A stretch of 64,000 bases of DNA from Sulfurospirillum multivorans DSM 12446 (GTDB taxonomy: Bacteria; Campylobacterota; Campylobacteria; Campylobacterales; Sulfurospirillaceae). The translations under genes and the position numbers were made by a program. Each line of letters starts with the position of its first letter. Within the stretch, counting starts at the first letter, position 1. The notes beneath the pieces were generated by a model, which did no database searches, was not told the DNA's origin, and saw nothing but the letters and a program-made list of their open reading frames with translations. The stretch is taken from positions 620,001 to 684,000 of the forward strand of contig NZ_CP007201.1 of assembly GCF_000568815.1 (NCBI RefSeq), read 5' to 3'. Shown in pieces: positions 56,659 to 63,858 of the stretch.

Positions 56659-57014
56659 CCGTCATCAAAGCCTTGTGCTTTGTGTTTATCTTTTTTATAA
56701 TTACCTCGATACTTCTCTTTCTCCAGTAAATTAGCCTCTTTTAAAAGACGTTTGTGCGTCTCTTCCGTGTCTATTTCTTCTAAGTTCACAATGCTATTGG
56801 CGACCAAATTGGCGTAATTTTCCAGTCCATTCGTATAGGTTGAATCGAGTCGGATGGGTTCGACTTTTCTGAGTGTCTTAAGCCCTTTTTCGGCACGTTT
56901 GACAAACAAAATAAAATCAAAATTTTCATTTTTAAGCGCACTCACGCAACTGCCTAAAAAGCGCTCCAAGGATCGGATGTATTTAACGCGAGCGTCTTTG
57001 TCGTTGATATTCAT
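56652..57014 (-). CDS. Small cytoplasmic protein of unknown function
   Basis: 120 residues, highly charged and helical, with no Trp. The first half has a regular amphipathic pattern (SLERFLGSCVSALKNENFDFILFVKRAEKGLKTL). It converges on dus with a 7-nt overlap and overlaps the upstream AEC transporter gene by 4 nt, so it is translationally coupled to it. No family recognised. Confidence 0.6.
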   Translation of the reverse strand: MNINDKDARVKYIRSLERFLGSCVSALKNENFDFILFVKRAEKGLKTLRKVEPIRLDSTYTNGLENYANLVANSIVNLEEIDTEETHKRLLKEANLLEKEKYRGNYKKDKHKAQGFDDGY

Positions 57015-57940
57015 GGCATACTCACGATGTTAAGATAGTGTAAAAGGTTGCTGATAAGGATAAAAAAAGGTATAAAAACCAAAGAGGTGAAAAAGACCAA
57101 GAGAGTCACATCTAAGGGCTTGCACTCATACAACGCGGCTAAATTGACGTTCGTGACCGCCAATGGTACAATCAGCTCAATAAAAATCAGGGTCGCGACC
57201 ATCGGCTCCAAATCAAGCAAACCATAGAGAATCCAACCGGCAATCAATGGTGTGATGACAAACTTAATAACGCTTACATGTAAAAGAAGTTTCGTGTTGA
57301 TACTGCGAAGTTTGATGTTGTAAAGGTACATACCAAAAATGACCAATTGAATGACCATCGTACAATACGCTCCCATCTCTAAAGGAATAAGCATCGCAGG
57401 ATGCAGGTGGATCTCAAAAATGTTCATTAAAAGGGCTAAGGAAGCAAACCAGATCACAGGTAATTTGATGATGTTAAAGAGAGATTGTTTGATGCTAAAA
57501 TTGCCTCTGGAGTAGAAGAAGACGCCAAGGGTATAGACGATAAACACATTGGTGATGTTGATCATGCTCATGTACAAAATAGATGCATCTCCAAAAAGTG
57601 CAATGCCCAGAGGAATACCCAGATTGCCTGTATTGCCAATGATTACACAGATGGTGATGATGGATTTTTCTTTAATGTCCTCTTTGAAAAAGATAAAAGC
57701 AATGAGAGAGCTTATCAGCACGCAGATTAGCGAAATCGTTAGGTACCAAAAGGGTGCTTCGAGGAGTGAAAACTCAATCGGACGGCTGGAGAGTCCCCAA
57801 AATGAGAGCATGGGTTGTAAAAAATAGATGGAGAGAAGGATCATCCCTTTTTCATTCATCTCCTCTTTGAGCATCCGCTTTGCCATAAATCCTAGAAAGA
57901 TGAAGGCGTAGATAGACAAGATGGAGATAGCGATGGTCAT
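57011..57940 (-). CDS. AEC-family membrane transporter, paralogue 1
   Basis: 309 residues with about ten hydrophobic helices in two halves. GNTGNLGIPLGIALFGDASI is the family's first broken-helix region. Members export auxin, malate or related organic acids; substrate unknown here. A second paralogue with nearly the same motifs lies at 60689-61612. The palindrome (57274-57283) falls at the equivalent point in both (LLLHV). Confidence 0.88.
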   Translation of the reverse strand: MTIAISILSIYAFIFLGFMAKRMLKEEMNEKGMILLSIYFLQPMLSFWGLSSRPIEFSLLEAPFWYLTISLICVLISSLIAFIFFKEDIKEKSIITICVIIGNTGNLGIPLGIALFGDASILYMSMINITNVFIVYTLGVFFYSRGNFSIKQSLFNIIKLPVIWFASLALLMNIFEIHLHPAMLIPLEMGAYCTMVIQLVIFGMYLYNIKLRSINTKLLLHVSVIKFVITPLIAGWILYGLLDLEPMVATLIFIELIVPLAVTNVNLAALYECKPLDVTLLVFFTSLVFIPFFILISNLLHYLNIVSMP

Positions 57941-57946
57941 AAGGTT

Positions 57947-58819
57947 TTAACGGAGCTCATCTATAGGGGTGTAATCTGCGGAAGCCTTGTTTTTATAGGT
58001 GCTGAGTTTATTGTCTTGAAGCTTAAGGTAGTCATCCAAACGTCTGCGATTTTCCTCAAAAACCTTTTCAAAATCGGTGTCATCTTTGACTTCGCCATTT
58101 TGAAATTTCTCTAAAAGAACGTTGGAATTTCCTGTCATCACGAGGTATTTGATGGTGCCATACTCAAAAAGTACCACACTGTTTTGGTTATCGATCTGTT
58201 TTTTATGCAACAGCGTCACCTCTTGTTGTGTGCCTGTTTTTGGGTTGAAAAGCCATGATTTCCCGCCCTTTTGAGCAGCAGCATTGGATGGTTTGATCGT
58301 TTGAATCGCCAGTCGTTTTTTAATCCAAAACATCACGAGCACCAAGAAGAGTAAAATAGCAATCACAATAATATAGCGCGTGTCGATCAGATCAACAGAA
58401 GAGGAAGGCACGGTTGGAAGGGATGAACTCACCGCTTCTGAGGAGCTTTGTGTCGGTGCTTGCATCACACTACTGCGAATGCGAAGCCCAAAACCATCAA
58501 CGGTTTTTGAGGCAATGACACTTACTTTTTTATCGCTTTTCAGCACCACTTTAAGGGTATTGTTTTTTTCAGGGATGATGGTCAGTTCTTGAATGATGTT
58601 GGAGTTAATGCTCTTCTCGATCATCTTGTCATACCCAAGATCGTTAATCGTAAGCGTAATAGACGTTGCATCATTTTTTTGAGAGATACTGCCTTCATGG
58701 GGGGCATCAAACGAGAGCATCACATCAACGCGATCACTTCGCTCGTAGACATTGTAGGTCAATAAATTAGACGCATTTACCCATGAAAGTAACACGAGGA
58801 GTGCGACAAAAAGTCTCAT
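57947..58819 (-). CDS. fliO: FliO-like flagellar export protein with large periplasmic domain
   Basis: 290 residues: signal or membrane helix (1-17), a ~110-residue periplasmic beta-rich domain, a Ser/Pro linker, a membrane helix (about 147-167) and a basic cytoplasmic region. Helicobacter and Campylobacter FliO are known to be of this enlarged type. It lies directly downstream of fliN (4-nt overlap), supporting the call. Sequence identity to FliO is not obvious, so this is partly inference. Confidence 0.65.
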   Translation of the reverse strand: MRLFVALLVLLSWVNASNLLTYNVYERSDRVDVMLSFDAPHEGSISQKNDATSITLTINDLGYDKMIEKSINSNIIQELTIIPEKNNTLKVVLKSDKKVSVIASKTVDGFGLRIRSSVMQAPTQSSSEAVSSSLPTVPSSSVDLIDTRYIIVIAILLFLVLVMFWIKKRLAIQTIKPSNAAAQKGGKSWLFNPKTGTQQEVTLLHKKQIDNQNSVVLFEYGTIKYLVMTGNSNVLLEKFQNGEVKDDTDFEKVFEENRRRLDDYLKLQDNKLSTYKNKASADYTPIDELR

Positions 58820-59127
58820 ACGTTCTCTTTTTTAAAGTATTGGATGACGGTTTTGGAGTCTAGGATTTCATTGATACGGATCGCGAGGTTTTTCTCATAC
58901 ACCATCACCTCTCCTTTACCAAAGATTTTGTTGTTGATGTAGAGTTCAACACTTTCACCTGCAGGTTTTTCAAGGTCGATGACGGAACCTTTTTCGAGTT
59001 TTAAAAGTTTTTGAATCGTAATATTGGTCGTGCCAAGCTCTGCCACAAAATCGACATTAATATCTAAAAGATTTTCAAATCCCGAGAGAAGTTTGCGTGC
59101 GACATACTCTTGATCGACTGCGTCCAA
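58816..59127 (-). CDS. fliN: Flagellar motor switch protein FliN
   Basis: 103 residues from TTG 59127. The SpoA/FliN domain is complete: VDFVAELGTTNITIQKLLKLEKGSVIDL and VYEKNLAIRINEIL. The longer frame opening at 59160 is not used: a sigma-54 promoter at 59162-59175 starts transcription near 59150, and AAAGGAA lies 5 nt before the TTG. FliN forms the C-ring with FliM and FliG. Confidence 0.88.
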   Translation of the reverse strand: MDAVDQEYVARKLLSGFENLLDINVDFVAELGTTNITIQKLLKLEKGSVIDLEKPAGESVELYINNKIFGKGEVMVYEKNLAIRINEILDSKTVIQYFKKENV

Positions 59128-59161
59128 TGCTATTCCTTTACAGATGTGTTCACCTAACAAA

Positions 59162-59175
59162 GCAAAAACTCTTCC
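59162..59175 (-). promoter_or_regulatory. Sigma-54 promoter of fliN
   Basis: The minus strand reads TTTGGAAGAGTTTTTGCTTT: GG (59175-59174), 10 bases, GC (59163-59162). An excellent RpoN match, expected for flagellar middle genes in this phylum. Confidence 0.8.
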
Positions 59176-59253
59176 AAACCTTGGTGTATAGGTTTATTAT
59201 AGTTTATTTTGTTTAAATTGTTTATTAAGCTAGATTTTAGTGGTATGATGTTT

Positions 59254-59267
59254 GGTATAGCTTTTGC
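59254..59267 (+). promoter_or_regulatory. Sigma-54 promoter of the ArsC-like gene
   Basis: TTTGGTATAGCTTTTGCATA: GG (59254-59255), 10 bases, GC (59266-59267). The predicted start is near 59279, 17 nt before the gene. It diverges from the fliN promoter within 80 bp. Confidence 0.65.
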
Positions 59268-59295
59268 ATAGACCCTATCTAAACGCAAAGGAGCG

Positions 59296-59724
59296 ATGAT
59301 GTTTAAAACGACACCCAATCAGGTCATTTTCTACGAAAAAACAGGCTGTAGTGGGAACGCTCGTCAAAAAGCGCTTCTTAAAGAACACGGTGTCATATTT
59401 GAAGTGCGAAGCCTTTTGGACACACGCTGGGATGTGCAAACATTGAACGCATTTTTTGAAGGACTAAGCCTCAAAGAGATGCTCAACCCTTTTGCTCCAC
59501 AGCTTAAAGATGGGACGTTTAAAGTGGACGATTACACCAAGGAAAGTCTTATCGAAAAAATGGTGCAAGAGCCCATTTTGATCCGTCGTCCGCTGATGCA
59601 AATTGGTACTGTAAAGCTCTGTGGTTTCGACATTCCAAAGCTTAATTCCCTTTTACATGTAAAGATGCCAATTCCCCAAAATATCAACGCCTGTTTAAGC
59701 AGTGACGCATGCAACAATGCTTAG
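59296..59724 (+). CDS. ArsC/Spx-fold protein, nitrogenase-associated-protein-like
   Basis: 142 residues. A thioredoxin-like fold with C18 in YEKTGCSGNARQKALL, and the family LIRRPLMQIG block. COG1393 proteins include arsenate reductases and proteins found beside nif genes; the CSGNARQK form looks closer to the nif-associated type than to ArsC (CXXS-R). Start is ATG 59296 or 59299 after AAAGGAGCG. Driven by a sigma-54 promoter. No nif genes are in the window. Palindrome at 59653-59662. Confidence 0.75.
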   Translation: MMFKTTPNQVIFYEKTGCSGNARQKALLKEHGVIFEVRSLLDTRWDVQTLNAFFEGLSLKEMLNPFAPQLKDGTFKVDDYTKESLIEKMVQEPILIRRPLMQIGTVKLCGFDIPKLNSLLHVKMPIPQNINACLSSDACNNA

Positions 59725-60008
59725 AATATATCTGTCGCGAGTTTGAAAAGGTCAAGGACTATCTGCATGCGCCCACACCTGCCAAAGAGCTGATCATCAA
59801 CAATCTTTTTGCCAATTTTATGGACTGTTTTTCGGAGTATCCGTTTGAAAAAAAGCGCTACCCCAAAGAGTTTTTACACAGTGCCAATCTCTACAATGCA
59901 GGCGATGTGGTGATGCTCAAACGCTTTGAGGACATTGGGATGCGCTATTTACTGCTGAGTGATTTTTACGATTATGTCAAAATCACCCATTTGTATCACA
60001 AAGTCTAA
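59709..60008 (+). CDS. Unknown 99-residue protein coupled to the ArsC-like gene
   Basis: The ATG overlaps the ArsC-like gene by 16 nt, so it is co-translated. Aromatic-rich, soluble and probably helical (NNLFANFMDCFSEYPFEKKRYPKEF, split by a charged centre). I do not recognise it. Its stop overlaps the convergent carbonic-anhydrase gene by 4 nt. Shared sigma-54 control suggests a joint role with the ArsC-like protein. Confidence 0.65.
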   Translation: MQQCLEYICREFEKVKDYLHAPTPAKELIINNLFANFMDCFSEYPFEKKRYPKEFLHSANLYNAGDVVMLKRFEDIGMRYLLLSDFYDYVKITHLYHKV

Positions 60009-60589
60009 TCTTCCTTCAAACTTGCCAGTTTGGCACAGAGCTTTTGCGTCACTTTTTTGGTCGTCGCTTCATCGCGCTCCAATCCGTAAACGCTAAGAGG
60101 AAAATTCAGAGGTTTTTGGATGCGCCAGATGCACTCGTGCTCTTCGGTGGGCAGTATGGAAGCAGGATTGCCCACGGCAACCCAACCGATGGGTACCATG
60201 CCATCAGGTTTGACATAGGACTTGATATGAACCACGGCGCCAATGCGAATTTCACTGCGCGCGCCAACGTGTGCGCCATGCAAAACAGAAGCATTGGTTG
60301 CCACAAAGACTTCTTCTTCCAAATGACAGCCAACGACATGCGCGTGTGGGCCGATGAGGCAGTTGTTTGCGATAGTGAGTGGGTGATTATCAAGGCTTCG
60401 AAGCACCGCATTTTCCATAACAACACACTCGTCGCCAATGCAAATCGCGCCGCCTTCTGCGATAATTTGCGCCCCAAACAAAATGCGAGCGTTCGTACCA
60501 ATGGTGACATTGCCATAAACCATAGCATTAGGAGCGATAAACGCGGTAGGGTCGATGCGCGGAGATACGCCTTGATGACTTGAAATCAT
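60005..60589 (-). CDS. Gamma-carbonic-anhydrase-family (left-handed beta-helix) protein
   Basis: 194 residues from ATG 60589, preceded by AAGGAAACTCT. Hexapeptide repeats start at DPTAFIAPNAMVYGNVTIGTNARI and run through most of the length. Two zinc-ligand His positions are plausible (DNHPLTIANNCLIGPHAHVVGCHLE). Could be a carbonic anhydrase or an acyltransferase-like fold (YrdA/PaaY); activity is not settled. Confidence 0.82.
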   Translation of the reverse strand: MISSHQGVSPRIDPTAFIAPNAMVYGNVTIGTNARILFGAQIIAEGGAICIGDECVVMENAVLRSLDNHPLTIANNCLIGPHAHVVGCHLEEEVFVATNASVLHGAHVGARSEIRIGAVVHIKSYVKPDGMVPIGWVAVGNPASILPTEEHECIWRIQKPLNFPLSVYGLERDEATTKKVTQKLCAKLASLKED

Positions 60590-60688
60590 AGAGTTTCCTT
60601 TTGAAAGCACAACGTGTGTGGATGAGATAAGATAGAGATGAAATTATACTGCTAAGCGGGGCAAATAAAGCTATAAAAAAATAAATTT

Positions 60689-61612
60689 TTAGAGTGAAAC
60701 GATATGAAAATAGTTCAAAAGATAACTGATAAAGATAAGATAAGGGATGAAAATAAACGAGGTAAAAAAGACCAAAGAGGCGACATCGACGGGCTTACAA
60801 CCATAAATTGCTGCGACGTTGATGTTATTGAGTGCCAAAGGCATGATGAGCTGAACCAATAAGATTGCGGCAACCATTGGCTCGATGGGAAGAAGGTAAA
60901 AGAGTATCCAAGCGCTTAGCAGAGGTGCAACGATGAACTTCACAAGGTTTACATGTAAAAGCAGTTTATAATTGAGCGTTTTAATTTTGACATTGCACAG
61001 ATACATGCCAAAGACGATGAGTTGAAGCACGATCATACAGTATGCACCCATCTCTAACGATTTAAAAATCGTCGGTGGAATCTGAACCTGTGCGAAATTC
61101 AGTGCTAGGGCGATAAAAGACGCCCAGATGACAGGAAGTTTGATGATATTGAGCAGGGATGCTTTGAGATTGGACGTGCCACCTGAGTAGAAGAAAACGC
61201 CTAAAGTATAGGTCATAAAGGTATTGGCAACGCTGATCATACTGGTGTAAATGATAGACTCCTCACCAAAGAGCGCAATGCCCAAAGGGATACCAAGGTT
61301 GCCTGTATTGCCAAGGGCTACGGCGATACTCATGATCGCTTTTTCTTTATCGTCCGTAAAAAAAAGTCGCGCAAAGATGTAGCCAAGCACAATCGTCACA
61401 CACGAAATCAGCACATAATACAACGGTACTTGCAATAAAGAAAGCGTGATGGGTCTGGTGGAAAGTCCCCAAAACGAAAAAATTGGGTGCAGAAAATAGA
61501 CAGTGATGATGCTCATGCCGCGCTCTTGTATCTGCTCTTTAAAAATCTTTTTCGCGATAAATCCAAAGAGGATAAAAACATAAATCGACAAGATCGCAAT
61601 GGCAATATTCAT
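60689..61612 (-). CDS. AEC-family membrane transporter, paralogue 2
   Basis: 307 residues, about ten helices, with GNTGNLGIPLGIALFGEESI as in paralogue 1 (57011-57940). The two are clearly related over their whole length. Intervening genes are unrelated, so this is not a simple tandem. The palindrome at 60949-60958 falls at the equivalent LLLHV site. Confidence 0.88.
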   Translation of the reverse strand: MNIAIAILSIYVFILFGFIAKKIFKEQIQERGMSIITVYFLHPIFSFWGLSTRPITLSLLQVPLYYVLISCVTIVLGYIFARLFFTDDKEKAIMSIAVALGNTGNLGIPLGIALFGEESIIYTSMISVANTFMTYTLGVFFYSGGTSNLKASLLNIIKLPVIWASFIALALNFAQVQIPPTIFKSLEMGAYCMIVLQLIVFGMYLCNVKIKTLNYKLLLHVNLVKFIVAPLLSAWILFYLLPIEPMVAAILLVQLIMPLALNNINVAAIYGCKPVDVASLVFFTSFIFIPYLIFISYLLNYFHIVSL

Positions 61613-61743
61613 AGCAAAGACTCTTTACATGTAACGATTTTAAAAAAGGGTATTGTAACGCAAATTGAAGCAAACGGTTTAATTTTTAGGACACTTTAGC
61701 CCTTTAGTCGTCGCATGCTAGAATGAAAGGAAAAAGAGAATCC

Positions 61744-62229
61744 ATGAAAGAATTTATCAAAAATATTCAAACCGCCATCATCGGCACACTGGACAAAAAT
61801 AACCTTCCTTTTTCATCCTATGCCCCGTATATTTACGATGCCAACCGTTTTTATGTCTATATCTCCGACATTGCAACACATGCCAAAAATATTCAAAAAA
61901 CCCCAAAAGCCTCACTCTTTTTCGTGGAAGATGAGAGTAAAACGGAGAATTTATTTGCCAGAAAACGCGTATCATTGCAGTGCGACAGTGTGAAAATAGC
62001 GCGAGGCAGTGAACGTTTTGAGGAAGTTTTAAGTCTGTTTGCAGAGAAATTTGATGCGAAGATGGTCGCAACGTTGAAAAAGATGACCGACTTTAATCTG
62101 TACGAATTCAAAGTGCATTACGGCGAAGCGACCTTTGGGTTTGGAAAGGCGTATTTTATCGGTGGGGAAAATATGGACGAACTCATAGCAAGAACAGGTG
62201 ATAATCCGCATCATGGAACAGAAAAATAG
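61744..62229 (+). CDS. HugZ-like split-barrel FMN/heme-binding protein
   Basis: 161 residues from ATG 61744. The pyridoxamine-oxidase-type split barrel includes TAIIGTLDKNNLPFSSYAPY and ASLFFVEDESKTENLFARKRVSLQC, ending with a His-containing C terminus (GDNPHHG) as in HugZ-type heme oxygenases. ATG 61723 lacks a ribosome site; AAAGGA serves 61744. The next gene overlaps by 17 nt. Confidence 0.8.
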   Translation: MKEFIKNIQTAIIGTLDKNNLPFSSYAPYIYDANRFYVYISDIATHAKNIQKTPKASLFFVEDESKTENLFARKRVSLQCDSVKIARGSERFEEVLSLFAEKFDAKMVATLKKMTDFNLYEFKVHYGEATFGFGKAYFIGGENMDELIARTGDNPHHGTEK

Positions 62230-62491
62230 TGTATTGACAAAACATCAACTGTTGCAACTTCAACGAGGTGTGAGTTTTGAAGAGGTGCTTGAGCTGATTG
62301 TTCAAGGTAGCGTTTTAAATCGCCTCATGCATCCTAACCGTGAAAAATACCCCCATCAAGAGATTTTTGTTGTTGAGATGAAGGGGTACATTTGGTATGT
62401 TCCTTTCGTGGAAAATGAGAGTGAAATTTTTTTAAAGACCATTATTCCGAGCCGAAAACTGGTCAAATCCTTTGGAGGTAAAAAACAATGA
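62213..62491 (+). CDS. BrnT-like toxin candidate
   Basis: 92 residues. RGVSFEEVLELI, HPNREKYPHQEIFVVE and FLKTIIPSRK match the small BrnT/RelE-like toxin family that pairs with CopG antitoxins. Overlaps the HugZ-like gene and, by 4 nt (ATGA), the antitoxin gene, as is usual for toxin-first operons of this type. RNase activity is inferred from family only. Confidence 0.75.
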   Translation: MEQKNSVLTKHQLLQLQRGVSFEEVLELIVQGSVLNRLMHPNREKYPHQEIFVVEMKGYIWYVPFVENESEIFLKTIIPSRKLVKSFGGKKQ

Positions 62492-62778
62492 AAACAAAAA
62501 AAATAGTCCTAGATACCGAAGAAGCAGAACTTCTCAGTGAGATAGAAGCAGGTGAATGGCACGAAAAACCAATGGATGAGCAAGAACTGAGTGCGTACCA
62601 AAACCATGCCAAATATACCAAAGCATTGAATGAAAAAAGACAAACCACCATTCGCTTTTCCGTCAGTGACCTAGCCATACTCAAAGCAAAATCCAAAGAG
62701 CTGGGCATCGGGTATCAAAACCTGATTCAAGCGCTGGTACATAACTATGTGAAGGGTGATATTAAGCTAGAAATGTGA
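62488..62778 (+). CDS. CopG-type antitoxin candidate
   Basis: 96 residues. An acidic N-terminal part that could wrap the toxin, then a ribbon-helix-helix TTIRFSVSDLAILKAKSKELGIGYQNLIQALVHNY. AAAGGAG-like GGAGG lies upstream. Presumably represses its own operon. Confidence 0.78.
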   Translation: MKTKKIVLDTEEAELLSEIEAGEWHEKPMDEQELSAYQNHAKYTKALNEKRQTTIRFSVSDLAILKAKSKELGIGYQNLIQALVHNYVKGDIKLEM

Positions 62779-62800
62779 GGGTTTTGGCTTTACATGTAAA

Positions 62801-62829
62801 GGGGAAAATTAAAAGTTTAGCCCCTTTTT
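62801..62829 (+). terminator. Possible terminator of the toxin-antitoxin pair
   Basis: GGGG (62801-62804) and CCCC (62821-62824) followed by TTTTT. The inner part can pair only partly, and it contains the left direct repeat. Directly preceded by a TTACATGTAA (62790-62799). Confidence 0.4.
62809..62823 (+). repeat. Left direct repeat flanking the DUF4160/DUF2442 pair
   Basis: TTAAAAGTTTAGCCC, repeated exactly at 63328-63342. The two copies bracket the gene pair and nothing else. Confidence 0.6.
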
Positions 62830-62833
62830 GCGG

Positions 62834-62839
62834 TATAAT
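62834..62839 (+). promoter_or_regulatory. -10 box of the DUF4160/DUF2442 pair
   Basis: TATAAT in GCGGTATAATATTC, 25 nt before the ATG and inside the repeat-bounded segment, so the cassette carries its own promoter. Confidence 0.6.
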
Positions 62840-62864
62840 ATTCTTAAACGGATAGGGAATGTGA

Positions 62865-63092
62865 ATGCCTACACTTTTGCTTCAAGACGGTTTTAAATTT
62901 TTCTTTTATGCCAATGAGCATGAGCCAAAGCATATTCACGTGATGAAAAATGAGGGTTTTGCAAAAATTGAGTTAGAGCACTTGAAAGTCGTACAAAATT
63001 ATTTGAAACCAAAAGATTTAAAAATAGCATTGGCTATTATAGAACAACACAAAGACGAATTTGAAAGGAAGTGGAATGAGTGGTTTAATTAA
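62865..63092 (+). CDS. DUF4160 protein
   Basis: 75 residues. FYANEHEPKHIHVMKNEGFAKIE is the DUF4160 hallmark. DUF4160 genes usually travel with a DUF2442 gene, as here, and are suspected toxin-antitoxin-like modules with no proven function. Start ATG 62865. Confidence 0.88.
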   Translation: MPTLLLQDGFKFFFYANEHEPKHIHVMKNEGFAKIELEHLKVVQNYLKPKDLKIALAIIEQHKDEFERKWNEWFN

Positions 63093-63315
63093 AGGAAAAG
63101 AAGTCCATTTTGACGATACCTATTTACATGTAAAGCTCAGTGATGAACGCATCATTTCAACGCCGCTTGATTGGTATAAACCTCTCAAAAATGCCACATT
63201 GGCTCAGCTCAAAAATTACACATTTATCTGTTTAGACTCTGGCATCGAATGGGAAGAACTTGACTATCAGCTCAGTATTGAAAGTATGTTACATGGTGAG
63301 AGTAGAGTCGCTTGA
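63076..63315 (+). CDS. DUF2442 protein
   Basis: 79 residues from ATG 63076, preceded by AAAGGAAG. ISTPLDWYKPLKNATLAQL and the IEWEELDYQLSIESML ending match DUF2442. It overlaps DUF4160 by 17 nt. The palindrome (63124-63133) reads Tyr-Leu-His-Val-Lys. Confidence 0.88.
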   Translation: MSGLIKGKEVHFDDTYLHVKLSDERIISTPLDWYKPLKNATLAQLKNYTFICLDSGIEWEELDYQLSIESMLHGESRVA

Positions 63316-63327
63316 TTGTGTAAAAAG

Positions 63328-63342
63328 TTAAAAGTTTAGCCC
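63328..63342 (+). repeat. Right direct repeat flanking the DUF4160/DUF2442 pair
   Basis: Exact copy of TTAAAAGTTTAGCCC (62809-62823), beginning 13 nt after the DUF2442 stop. Confidence 0.6.
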
Positions 63343-63377
63343 TGCCTCGTATTGAAATTAAATTAAAGGTAAACGTA

Positions 63378-63752
63378 ATGTATAAAAAACTGATTATGCC
63401 AATATTTCTTATTCTTATTTGTGGTTGTGCCAGTACAAAAAATTATGAAATGAAATTAGATAGCTGGCTTGGGCATAGTGCTAATGAACTTGTTAGTTCT
63501 TGGGGGTATCCTCAGAGTTCTTTAGTTGCTCCGAATGGGAATACGGTGTATATTTATGGAAATTCTGGTAGTTATAGGATGCCTTCACAAACAAATAGCA
63601 CATATAATGTTGTAGGGAATACAATTTATGGGAATTCATATACAACGGGTGGGCAAACTATAAATTTTTGGTGTAGAACTTTTTTTGAAGTCAATGAATC
63701 AAAAAAAATAATTTCTTGGAAATGGGAAGGCAATAATTGCATTTCAGAATAA
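63378..63752 (+). CDS. Small lipoprotein, unknown function
   Basis: 124 residues. Lipobox LICGC at residues 13-17, then a Ser/Asn/Gly/Tyr-rich body (GNTVYIYGNSGSYRMPSQTN) and two late Cys. Base composition is more AT-rich than the core genes, in keeping with an acquired gene. Function unknown. Confidence 0.7.
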   Translation: MYKKLIMPIFLILICGCASTKNYEMKLDSWLGHSANELVSSWGYPQSSLVAPNGNTVYIYGNSGSYRMPSQTNSTYNVVGNTIYGNSYTTGGQTINFWCRTFFEVNESKKIISWKWEGNNCISE

Positions 63753-63858
63753 AAATGATGCTATCAAATAACAAAACTTCTTTTTTTAAAATTTAACTCT
63801 TACCCTTTGTCTTCTTAGCGTATTTATCAAATATCATGTGTAAAAAAATGGAGCATTG

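Noticed and set aside
59128-59160. Longer FliN from the start at 59160
   Set aside because: The sigma-54 transcript start falls after it, and the extra residues are not part of the FliN domain.
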